From: CAYMWF01 sp964394085 [NCBI: uncultured Gemmatimonadota bacterium]
GTDB lineage: Bacteria > GCA-2686955 > CAYMWF01
Assembly: GCA_964394085.1 (NCBI GenBank)
Contig: CAYMWF010000074.1
Location: 1-23,376 of the forward strand
Length of the DNA: 23,376 nt
Direction: 5' to 3'
Within the stretch, counting starts at the first letter, position 1; the number at the start of each line of letters is the position of its first letter. This document shows, piece after piece, positions 16,940 through 23,376 of this stretch. A program made the translations under genes and the position numbers. The notes below the pieces were generated by a model. It ran no database searches. It saw nothing but the letters and a program-made list of their open reading frames with translations, and was not told where the DNA came from.

Positions 16940-16968
16940 TTGTCGAAACGATGAAAGAATGGTATATT
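16940..16968 (+). promoter_or_regulatory. Sigma70-like promoter of the RiPP-type peptide gene
   Basis: TTGTCG (16940-16945, four of six consensus bases) and TATATT (16963-16968, five of six) are separated by exactly 17 bases. Transcription would begin near 16975, leaving a leader of about 20 bases to the TTG start. The position directly before the small peptide gene is the main support. Confidence 0.55.
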
Positions 16969-16982
16969 AAATAATGCAGTAG

Positions 16983-16988
16983 AAAGGA
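16983..16988 (+). promoter_or_regulatory. Shine-Dalgarno site that fixes the TTG start
   Basis: AAAGGA ends six bases before the TTG at 16995. The peptide frame has a stop (TGA) at 16989-16991 directly upstream, so TTG is the first possible start in this frame. Together these decide the start. Confidence 0.6.
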
Positions 16989-16994
16989 TGATCG

Positions 16995-17132
16995 TTGAAA
17001 CGGAAGTCGCCAGCTTCAAAACAGGAAACCAAGAAGAAGTACAGGAAACCGGCGATTATCTTTGAAGGCTCCCTTACCGTCCAGGCGGGCACCTGCGCTT
17101 TTACGTATGCCTGCACTCCCAATTTTATCTGA
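16995..17132 (+). CDS. Candidate RiPP precursor peptide, 45 residues, TTG start
   Basis: The frame encodes 45 residues and stops at TGA 17130-17132. The N-terminal half is lysine-rich. It is followed by YRKPAIIFEGSL (16-27), which has the order YxxPxIxxxG found in lasso-type leaders that PqqD-like domains recognise. The tail is GTCAFTYACTPNFI (32-45), with two Cys in CX5C spacing and aromatic residues between and after them. The tail has no Asp or Glu, so a lasso ring is unlikely. VQA just before Gly32 resembles a signal-peptidase V-x-A cleavage site, which would release a 14-residue core. Downstream co-directional genes encode peptidases, a PqqD-like protein and a radical SAM/SPASM enzyme, as expected for a RiPP. 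The leader motif and context are strong; the modification is unknown. Confidence 0.68.
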   Translation: MKRKSPASKQETKKKYRKPAIIFEGSLTVQAGTCAFTYACTPNFI

Positions 17133-17177
17133 TCAGGAACTTGCCGCCTACATTTTTCCTGCCTTCGAATACACTTC

Positions 17178-17762
17178 ATGGTCATGCGGTCACATTCGCC
17201 TAACTCCCAAGCCTATCAAGCCAGCCGTCAGTTAATCAAAGAGCGATTGCTCGATGGCGGAGATATAAAATTCACTGTTTCAGGCTCCAGTATGTTTCCA
17301 GCTCTCAGGAATGGCGATAATGTCCTGTTTCGCAACCTGGCTCCGGATGAGCTGAAGAGAGGTGAAATAATTCTTTATGAGAGGGACGGCAGGTTTTTCA
17401 CTCACAGGTTCTACTCATCCTGTGAGTACAAAGGCGAACGATACCTTCTGGTCAAGGGGGATAACCCTCTGCAACCGGTGGAACTCCTGAAGGTATCGAG
17501 CGTCATAGGCCTCGGCGTGAGCGCGGAGAATACGAGAGGTGGAAGAAATACCTTTTGTGCAGAAGCATCAATTCCAGGTTCCGGCGCCTTAATGTGCATG
17601 AAACTGTTCTCCTTCCCTGTAATGGCGTTTCTTCGGCTGAAATTTCTTTTACGGCGGATGAAATCACCTTTTGTATACGGACATGCCCTTACATTGTTTT
17701 TGCTGCCGATCACCATTCCATGCTGGATATCGCTCTGGCCGGGAAAAAACCCAAAGATTTAA
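17178..17762 (+). CDS. S26/S24-type (signal peptidase-like) Ser/His peptidase
   Basis: The 194-residue protein has VSGSSMFPAL (34-43), the S26 active-site motif, with Ser38 as the likely nucleophile. FFTHRF (73-78) follows, with His76, as in the Ser/His signal peptidases of the SipW/Sec11 type rather than the Ser/Lys bacterial type. LVKGDNPLQPVE is the usual C-terminal signature. A hydrophobic stretch lies near 134-155 and another near 165-185, so it may be anchored through its C-terminal end; there is no N-terminal anchor. It starts 45 bases after the peptide gene, the usual place for a maturation enzyme. I infer that it removes the leader peptide or helps to release the product. The ATG at 17184 is an alternative start. 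Confidence 0.82.
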   Translation: MVMRSHSPNSQAYQASRQLIKERLLDGGDIKFTVSGSSMFPALRNGDNVLFRNLAPDELKRGEIILYERDGRFFTHRFYSSCEYKGERYLLVKGDNPLQPVELLKVSSVIGLGVSAENTRGGRNTFCAEASIPGSGALMCMKLFSFPVMAFLRLKFLLRRMKSPFVYGHALTLFLLPITIPCWISLWPGKNPKI

Positions 17763-17896
17763 TAAAAAGGGGGTTTTCGCCCAGGTCTCAAAGGTGAAGT
17801 CAGTAAAGGATGATGACCGTAGTGTTTTGGTCTAATCGATATTAGATACTAACTTTGTTTTAGACAATGGGTTACGGCGGGACTTCAACCAATCAT

Positions 17897-17921
17897 TATA
17901 ATGGTGAGGTTATGGTATGAT
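17897..17921 (+). promoter_or_regulatory. Possible promoter before the C25 peptidase gene
   Basis: The 216 bases between the S26-type gene and the GTG at 17979 contain no gene I can support. They hold a perfect TATAAT (17897-17902) without a matching -35 box, and an extended -10-type TGGTATGAT (17913-17921). Either could start a second transcript for the C25 peptidase and the genes after it. No clear terminator is seen after 17762. Confidence 0.35.
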
Positions 17922-17978
17922 AATTGCATTTTACGAACAAAACCTGGATGTTCAGGACGGAACAGGAGTATTGAAACG

Positions 17979-20900
17979 GTGAAATGTAAATTATTCTTCT
18001 TGGTTTTCGCAGTGATATTTTGGGTTTTACAGCCTGGGTCGACTATTGCTGAGCCAGGCAACTATATAAAAACAGGTGCTTACGGAACACGAAGCGGTTA
18101 CCATACAGTGGAAATAATTGAAAAAGGTGAAGATTATCTCGTTTTAAGGGCTGCTTTCGCAGAGCCGGTATTCATTCAGGATAATACTGAATCAGGGGAA
18201 AACACAGGCTTCGTGCGATTGCGGAACGGCGCTGGCGGCCCGGCTCCACCCGGTGAACCGGAGCTCCCTTCCTTCGTCATACCTGTCTCAATGCTTCCTG
18301 GTACCGAACTCGAACTTGAGCTGCTTGAAATAGCTCCGCCCGAAAGTTACCGGAATATTTTACTCCGTCCCGGACCGACCCTGCTGCCGACACTACGTCC
18401 CGGTTCGAAACCTCCCGTTCCGATATACAAGCAGTCAGAATCCATTTATTCATCCCGGGAAATCTTTCCGTCGCGACCGGTAAAACTAGAAGGTGAAGTC
18501 ACGATGCGCGAGCTGCATGCGGCACGAATCGTTGTTCACCCTTTCCGATATATTCCGGCGGTTCGGGAGCTGAGGTTCAACCGTGAAATTGTTTTCAGGA
18601 TTACTTCGGTAACGGGCGGTCTGGAAGGAACACTGAACTCCGCGGGACGATTCACACCCGTTGCTAATTCTGATCCATTCCTTTCCCTGTACCGCATGGG
18701 AACTCCCAATTTCAGCCGCGATCAAATCCCGACAGGGAAAATGCGGGAAGGATCGATTGGATCACCGCGGGTCATACCAGCAGCCACGGGGGAAAAACCT
18801 GTCGCTGTCAAGCTGGCTGTGACTGAATCCGGTATCTACCAGGTGACCAGAAATGAACTTATTTCAGCGGGGGTCGATCCTGATATTTTCGACCCGCAGT
18901 CGATCTCGCTGCTGAATCGGGGGGAAGAAGTCGCGATCCTGGTCGAGGGTGAGGAAGATCATTCTTTCGATCCCGGTGACAGGTTGATTTTTTACGGAGA
19001 AGCCGGCAATTCGCTCTTTTCCGATGAGAACATTTACTGGCTGCTGTTTTCGGGTTCTCCGGGCCTCCGCATGGATTTGAGGATCCTGCCCCCCGGCGCA
19101 GCGGAGCCGGTGGATGTTTTTCTTGAACGCAGTATGGCCGAGGAGAACCGCAACTATCTGAGCAGCTATCCCGGCGGGGAGGGTAAGGATCACTGGTTCT
19201 GGGAATTCCTGACCGCGCCCGACTCGTTGGAATTCTCAATGGAACTCTATGATTTTTCCGCCGAGCTCGAATCCTGCTCCATCTCTGTTTTCCTAATGGG
19301 ATTCACAAGCATGTGGGAAACGCCCGACCATGCGGCGAGAGTCGTAATCAACGGTAGTGTAGCCGGAGATTTCGAGTGGGACGGGCAGTCGGAGTTCGAT
19401 ACGACGGTCAGTTTTCCTTCTTCATGGCTGCATCAGGGAGGAAATGATTTCTCCATAGTCGCCACGGGCGCCACATCGGCGCCGTTCGATATTTTCGCCA
19501 TCGGAAACGTGACCCTCGATTATGGAAGACAGCTGCGGGCCGTTGGCGACAAACTGGAATTTACTTATTCTTCCGTCGATTCCGTTCTTTACGAGATCGG
19601 TGGCTTCAGCACAGGGGATATTTTTCTGTTCGATGTAACGGACGGGACGAAGCCCACACTGATAGCGGGTGCGCAAATTGAAGACGTCGGAGATGAATTC
19701 AGACTGTCATTCCAGGATCTCCCCGGATCAGCAAGGTCGTATGTATCTCTCTGTTCATCAGCGGCTGCTTCAGTAGACCGGATTACGAAGCGTCAAGCGG
19801 GAGCAGCCCTGAAGAACCCCGCGAACAGGGCGGACTACATTATCGTTACAGCCGGCGATATCCTCAATGCCGTCGGTCCCCTCGCCGATCACAACGAGGC
19901 CAGAGGGCTCGAAACGAAAACCATCGATGTCGAGGATGTCTACGATGAATTTTCACATGGATTATACGACCCCATAGCAATACGCTATTTTGTCGAATAC
20001 GCGCTCACCTGCTGGGAGAAACCGGCGCCTTCCTATCTGCTGCTCGTGGGAGATGCAACCTATGACTACAAGGATTATCTGGGAACGGGCAAGCGGAATT
20101 ACGTACCCGCACACCTGTTCGAAAGTATTATTTATTCCACTGAAACCGCCAGCGACAACTGGTATGCGGCGGTGCTGGGCGACGACCCGGTTCCCGATAT
20201 TTTCGTCGGAAGGATCACCGCCAAGGACACCCTTGATGTTATAACGGCCGTGAATAAAACAATTGCTTATAATGAGCTGGATGCTGCACCGGAAGACGAG
20301 TGGCTGAAGCGTTGCCTTTTCGTTGCCGACAATTCCGATTACGCCGGTCAGTATTCAGCTTTGTGCGACAGTATAATCCAGTACCGTCTTCCTCAGGATT
20401 ATATTCCGAGAAGGGCGTATCTCGATTCGATCGGCATACCCGGCGCCTGCCGCGACAGGATTGTCACGGAGATGGACGAGGGCGTATTGATGACATACTA
20501 CCTGGGGCATGGGGGTATAGACAACTGGGCTCACGAGAACATCTTTACATCGGATGACGTATCGCTTCTGAACAACAGCGACAGGTTGACCGTAATCGTC
20601 GCAATGGACTGCCTTAACGGATGGTTCCACCACGTGGATGATGACTATTCGATTGCAGAAGAGCTGATGCGGCGGAACCCGGAAGGTGCGGCTTCGAACT
20701 GGTCCACGACGGGCTGGACCATGACCGAGTCGGTCGACGAACTCGGCCGGCACCTGTTCGACGCCCTTTTTTCAGGCGCTTACAGCTCCTGGGGAGAGGT
20801 TTTCGCCGCCGCGAAATATTCATATTACCTGGGTCTGCCTTATTATGTTGATTTGATAGAGATGTATACGCAGTTCGGAGATCCCGCTCTTGATCTGAAG

Positions 20901-20996
20901 TTGACCGAACCCGGATCGGCGGGTGGTATCCCGGGACCGGCGGAATCACGCGGTCTATTAAGGATGTCCGGTGTCCGGCATCCGAAACCTCGATGA
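17979..20996 (+). CDS. Secreted C25 (gingipain-family) cysteine peptidase
   Basis: I choose the GTG at 17979, preceded by AGGAG (17964-17968). It yields a clean signal peptide (KCKLFFLVFAVIFWVLQPG) followed by the AEPGNY cleavage region; the farther ATG at 17901 only adds a polar extension without hydrophobic character. The protein is about 1005 residues. The catalytic pair of family C25 is seen as His844 in YYLGHGGIDNW and Cys878 in VAMDCLNGWF. Other family blocks are YIIVTAGDI, SYLLLVGDATYDY, DIFVGRITAKD and EMYTQFGDPALDLKL. A beta-rich propeptide-like region of about 500 residues precedes the catalytic part. No C-terminal type IX secretion domain is seen. Its ATG-coupled neighbours suggest a role with the kinase, PqqD and radical SAM proteins, perhaps processing or degrading peptides outside the cytoplasm. 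Confidence 0.9.
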   Translation: MKCKLFFLVFAVIFWVLQPGSTIAEPGNYIKTGAYGTRSGYHTVEIIEKGEDYLVLRAAFAEPVFIQDNTESGENTGFVRLRNGAGGPAPPGEPELPSFVIPVSMLPGTELELELLEIAPPESYRNILLRPGPTLLPTLRPGSKPPVPIYKQSESIYSSREIFPSRPVKLEGEVTMRELHAARIVVHPFRYIPAVRELRFNREIVFRITSVTGGLEGTLNSAGRFTPVANSDPFLSLYRMGTPNFSRDQIPTGKMREGSIGSPRVIPAATGEKPVAVKLAVTESGIYQVTRNELISAGVDPDIFDPQSISLLNRGEEVAILVEGEEDHSFDPGDRLIFYGEAGNSLFSDENIYWLLFSGSPGLRMDLRILPPGAAEPVDVFLERSMAEENRNYLSSYPGGEGKDHWFWEFLTAPDSLEFSMELYDFSAELESCSISVFLMGFTSMWETPDHAARVVINGSVAGDFEWDGQSEFDTTVSFPSSWLHQGGNDFSIVATGATSAPFDIFAIGNVTLDYGRQLRAVGDKLEFTYSSVDSVLYEIGGFSTGDIFLFDVTDGTKPTLIAGAQIEDVGDEFRLSFQDLPGSARSYVSLCSSAAASVDRITKRQAGAALKNPANRADYIIVTAGDILNAVGPLADHNEARGLETKTIDVEDVYDEFSHGLYDPIAIRYFVEYALTCWEKPAPSYLLLVGDATYDYKDYLGTGKRNYVPAHLFESIIYSTETASDNWYAAVLGDDPVPDIFVGRITAKDTLDVITAVNKTIAYNELDAAPEDEWLKRCLFVADNSDYAGQYSALCDSIIQYRLPQDYIPRRAYLDSIGIPGACRDRIVTEMDEGVLMTYYLGHGGIDNWAHENIFTSDDVSLLNNSDRLTVIVAMDCLNGWFHHVDDDYSIAEELMRRNPEGAASNWSTTGWTMTESVDELGRHLFDALFSGAYSSWGEVFAAAKYSYYLGLPYYVDLIEMYTQFGDPALDLKLTEPGSAGGIPGPAESRGLLRMSGVRHPKPR

Positions 20997-21868
20997 ATCA
21001 ACCCTTGCGAGTTGAAACAGGATTACCATTTGTTGTGGAGATCGGCGGTCTCAGCTGCCGATTCTTTTTCGACGCAGGTTTCTCCGGCGATGAATTCGTC
21101 CGGAAACTGCCGGAAATCTGGGAAAGTTATTCCCATTTTCAAAAATCGGAAAAGGATACCGGTACCGGTTACTCCTGCCTGATTACGCTCAAGCCTCCCG
21201 TCAGCACCGGAGAATTCGGTGAGTCGTTCCTGTCCGTCCGGGAGAATGACGAAACCGGATCGATCGAATGTTTATCGGTTTTCCGATTGACGCTTTCCCC
21301 CGATCACCGCATTCAAGCCGGTCTGGAGCTGCATCCGCGGGATCCGGTTACATCTTTTTCTCACGGTCTGCGGGTGATGTTCGCGTTCCTGGGTGCCTGG
21401 AACGGTGCGGTGCTGCTGCATTCTGCGGCACTGACTCACCCCGACGGCAGAGGTTTCATTTTTCCCGGTCGGTCCGGTTCGGGTAAAACGACGCTGGCTT
21501 CGTTATGCCCCGGTTTCAATGTCGTCGGAGACGATCTGATTTTTGTTACACGCGAAAAAGGGGAATTCCAGGTGTGGGGCACACCTTTCAACAATCTCCG
21601 CTCGTCCGGCGAAGCGGCTAGCCCGCCACCTCTTTCGGCAGTACTGTTTCCGAACCACGGAAGGAGCGGTCATCGAGTGCAGAAGGTTTCGGAAAGTAAC
21701 GCCCTGGCCCTGCTCCTTGGATGTGCCCCTTCAGCGGTCCTGCATCCTTCTACCTGCGGAAAAATTTGTGATATTCTAATCGATATGGTATCGTCGGTTA
21801 GAACGGAAAAGCTTTTTTTCCTTCCCGATTCATCAATCGAGGGCTTTCTGCATGGATATTCTCGATAA
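20993..21868 (+). CDS. HPr kinase-like P-loop ATPase
   Basis: A 291-residue protein whose C-terminal half matches the HPr(Ser) kinase-like domain of RiPP clusters. LHSAALTHPDGRGFIFPG leads into the Walker A GRSGSGKT (159-166), followed by VVGDDLIFV with the acidic pair at 180-181 and VWGTPFNN. The N-terminal half (about 1-130) is poorly conserved. In lasso clusters a related protein phosphorylates the precursor, and here the target is unknown. The ATG overlaps the C25 stop by four bases (ATGA), and the PqqD gene starts inside its last codons. No Shine-Dalgarno site precedes the ATG, so translation is probably coupled. Confidence 0.8.
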   Translation: MNQPLRVETGLPFVVEIGGLSCRFFFDAGFSGDEFVRKLPEIWESYSHFQKSEKDTGTGYSCLITLKPPVSTGEFGESFLSVRENDETGSIECLSVFRLTLSPDHRIQAGLELHPRDPVTSFSHGLRVMFAFLGAWNGAVLLHSAALTHPDGRGFIFPGRSGSGKTTLASLCPGFNVVGDDLIFVTREKGEFQVWGTPFNNLRSSGEAASPPPLSAVLFPNHGRSGHRVQKVSESNALALLLGCAPSAVLHPSTCGKICDILIDMVSSVRTEKLFFLPDSSIEGFLHGYSR

Positions 21869-22136
21869 AAAGCCGGTCCGGGACAGTAACGCGATGTTCA
21901 GGATCATCAAGGATGAAGCATTAATCATTCTGCCGTCCCGGGGGGAAACCAAGGTGCTCAACGATGTGGGCACGGCAATCTGGAACCTTCTTGACGGGGA
22001 TCGTTCGGTGAGGGATATCGTGGATGAGGTTAAGGAGATATTCAGCGATGCACCCGAAGCCGAGGTGTGTGGTGATGTTGTGGAATTTCTTCGAGAACTC
22101 GAAGTTCGAGAAATGCTGAATTTTCCGCCTGAGTAA
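21852..22136 (+). CDS. PqqD-family peptide recognition protein
   Basis: The 94-residue size and motifs fit PqqD and other free-standing leader-recognition domains: MDILDKKPVRDSNAMFRI, the ALIILPSRGETKVLND strand region, LNDVGTAIWNLLDG (36-49) and a C-terminal helix, VVEFLRELEVREML. Such proteins bind the leader of a RiPP precursor and hand it to the modifying radical SAM enzyme. It overlaps the end of the kinase-like gene by 17 bases and has a GAGGG ribosome site (21839-21843). The radical SAM gene follows 56 bases later. The YxxPxI leader of the 16995 peptide is the obvious candidate ligand. Confidence 0.88.
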   Translation: MDILDKKPVRDSNAMFRIIKDEALIILPSRGETKVLNDVGTAIWNLLDGDRSVRDIVDEVKEIFSDAPEAEVCGDVVEFLRELEVREMLNFPPE

Positions 22137-22192
22137 GTCGAACCTGCCCATCCGCGTCATCAGAACCGGTTCAAACAATATTCTATGACGCA

Positions 22193-23332
22193 ATGCTGCG
22201 GATAAACTCTCACACAAAGTGCCGGCTTGCCGCTCTTGTGCCCGCTTACAGACTGTCGGGAAGAACCGGTCGACCGCTGCTTCCACCTCCTTTTCTGACA
22301 ATAAAAATAAAACACGGTTGTAACCAGCGGTGCTCATCGTGCCGGTCATGGACGGGTGACGACAGCAGCAATATGTCGATGAAAGAGCTGGATGCTCTGT
22401 GCCGGGGTATCGGATTCAGACCTTTTAAGGTTACGGTTACCGGGGGTGAGCCGTTTACACATCCCGGGATTGAAGAGTTTTTACACCTCATGGCTTCCGT
22501 AACCCGTCCCGCAGTGCTGGTCCTTCCTACAAACGGCTCTCTGCCGGACAGAATCAGGGACGCCGTGATGATGCTGGTGAGAATCGGTAAAGGGATGGAA
22601 ACAATCGTGAATTTATCCGTGGACGGTCCCGGCGCAGTCCACGATCGCCACAGGGGAAGCGGCGGAAGTTTCGACCGGGTGCTTGAGACCTACGAATCAC
22701 TTATTCCCGGCAGGGGCCGAAATCTGAAAATCGGGTTTAACATAACTGTTTCGGACGGCAATAAGAATCACCTCGAAGAGACGTGCCGGCTGCTCGCCGG
22801 ATTGAAGCCGGATCACATTATTATGGAACCCGCAGGCGAACGGAACGAGCTTTTTAACGCAGGCGCCGTGTCTCAGGTTCCGATTGCTGCCCTGAAAGAT
22901 CTTTTATTGCGAAACGCGCGGTTTTTGGACGAATCGGGTTTCTCCGGTCACGGGCGGTTGCATCGCGCAGCCCGGCTGGAGTATTATAGGACTCTAGATC
23001 CGAGATATGCCGAAGGAAGGTGTTATGCGGGTGCCGCCGCGATTTACATCCACCCGGACGGACAGGTGTCAGCTTGTCCGGTAAGAGATCTGGTCCTGGG
23101 TGATCTCAGGTGTTTTCGCTTCAACCTCGGAGAGCTGCTGTCGAAGGAGGAAGCCGACCGCGGGAGGGCTGCCGCCAGAAAATGCAGTTCTGCGTGCACC
23201 CTTGCGGATGCATTTTATTTCAACCGGATATTCGGGATTTCCGGTTTCGGGTTGCGATCCTTGACAAGGAATGTCAGGCGACGGATGAACGAGCAGGAAA
23301 GCGGTGAACTGGTGGGTTCTGATGCGCATTAG
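22193..23332 (+). CDS. Radical SAM/SPASM-like peptide-modifying enzyme
   Basis: This 379-residue protein has the standard radical SAM cluster CNQRCSSC (Cys43, Cys47, Cys50; CX3CX2C) and GGEPF (84-88). The C-terminal part has an auxiliary-cluster pattern: Cys277 in GRCYAG, Cys295 in DGQVSACPV, then CSSAC (331-335), with Cys307 as a possible further ligand. It therefore looks like a SPASM or shorter twitch domain with at least one extra iron-sulfur cluster. Enzymes of this kind install thioether, carbon-carbon or other crosslinks, or epimerise residues, on RiPP precursors. It follows the PqqD gene by 56 bases and overlaps the next gene by 11 bases. The product chemistry cannot be read from sequence. 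No Shine-Dalgarno site precedes the ATG. Confidence 0.88.
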   Translation: MLRINSHTKCRLAALVPAYRLSGRTGRPLLPPPFLTIKIKHGCNQRCSSCRSWTGDDSSNMSMKELDALCRGIGFRPFKVTVTGGEPFTHPGIEEFLHLMASVTRPAVLVLPTNGSLPDRIRDAVMMLVRIGKGMETIVNLSVDGPGAVHDRHRGSGGSFDRVLETYESLIPGRGRNLKIGFNITVSDGNKNHLEETCRLLAGLKPDHIIMEPAGERNELFNAGAVSQVPIAALKDLLLRNARFLDESGFSGHGRLHRAARLEYYRTLDPRYAEGRCYAGAAAIYIHPDGQVSACPVRDLVLGDLRCFRFNLGELLSKEEADRGRAAARKCSSACTLADAFYFNRIFGISGFGLRSLTRNVRRRMNEQESGELVGSDAH

Positions 23333-23376
23333 ATGCAGTATCGGTGTATTCGCGTACAACGAGCAGGAAAATATCA
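23322..23376 (+). CDS. Start of a family 2 glycosyltransferase, cut by window end
   Basis: The ATG at 23322 lies inside the last codons of the radical SAM gene. The visible 18 residues read MRIRCSIGVFAYNEQENI, which matches the N-terminus of GT2 glycosyltransferases (a strand followed by AYNE). Only the first fragment is visible, so donor, acceptor and length are unknown. Its overlap places it in the same transcript as the RiPP-type genes, so it may decorate the peptide or belong to another pathway. Confidence 0.65.
   Translation, partial: MRIRCSIGVFAYNEQENI

Noticed and set aside
16988-17065. Alternative ATG-started 25-residue frame overlapping the peptide gene
   Set aside because: It gives a short acidic product with no motif; the Shine-Dalgarno spacing and the leader motif favour the TTG frame.
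16995-17132. Classical lasso peptide
   Set aside because: The tail after the leader has no Asp or Glu to close a lactam ring, and no lasso cyclase or transglutaminase-like leader peptidase is seen next to it; only the leader motif is lasso-like.
16967-17185. Minus-strand open frame across the peptide gene
   Set aside because: It has no ribosome site or recognisable protein and covers the promoter and peptide gene; treated as a shadow.
17901-17978. ATG 17901 as start of the C25 peptidase gene
   Set aside because: It adds 26 polar residues before a good signal peptide and lacks a ribosome site; GTG 17979 has AGGAG and a clean signal.
1-23376. tRNA, rRNA, CRISPR or insertion sequences
   Set aside because: None seen: no cloverleaf-like pattern, no repeated spacer array and no transposase.

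Overview
The window reads as a piece of a bacterial chromosome, probably from a Gram-negative lineage. Supporting this are a Wzm/Wzt-type polysaccharide exporter, Sec signal peptides on two predicted exported proteins, and the classic rib-nusB order. Genes are dense, with many ATGA or short overlaps and several GTG/TTG starts. A large exported C25 (gingipain-type) peptidase and a DUF3604-CARDB-TPR protein would suit an FCB-like or candidate-phylum bacterium, but nothing here fixes the taxonomy.

Layout. (1) 1-3775, plus strand: the end of a very large PHP/DUF3604-like protein with CARDB-like and TPR regions, then a 58-residue DUF5989-like membrane protein overlapping its stop. (2) 8340-3788, minus strand: a four-gene glycan operon (ABC-2 permease, ABC ATPase with a Wzt-type C-terminal domain, family 2 glycosyltransferase, asparagine synthase) coupled by overlaps. 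(3) 8341-8530: a divergent intergenic region with a 22-bp perfect palindrome, a good sigma70-like promoter and a 5'-end stem-loop. (4) 8531-9595: an exported SUMF1/FGE-fold protein and a 59-residue unknown protein. (5) 9631-13886: the riboflavin genes ribD-ribE-ribBA-ribH followed by nusB. (6) 13883-16874: a metallophosphoesterase, a SAM methyltransferase and a B12-binding-type radical SAM protein.

(7) 16940-23376, plus strand, is the most interesting part. It looks like an unclassified RiPP (ribosomally made, modified peptide) locus. A promoter (TTGTCG-N17-TATATT) and a Shine-Dalgarno site drive a 45-residue TTG-started peptide at 16995-17132. Its leader carries a YxxPxIxxxG motif like that of lasso-peptide leaders, and its tail contains CX5C. 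Downstream are a Ser/His S26-type peptidase, a secreted C25 cysteine peptidase, an HPr-kinase-like ATPase, a PqqD-type recognition protein, a radical SAM/SPASM-like enzyme and the start of a family 2 glycosyltransferase. The last five are packed or overlapping. No lasso cyclase, transglutaminase-like leader peptidase or exporter is visible in this block, so leader type and tailoring enzymes are combined in an unusual way.

How it may work (inference): the PqqD protein binds the YxxP leader and presents it to the radical SAM enzyme, the kinase-like protein modifies peptide or partner, and the S26 and/or C25 peptidase releases or processes the product. The glycan operon and the riboflavin block look like ordinary neighbours.
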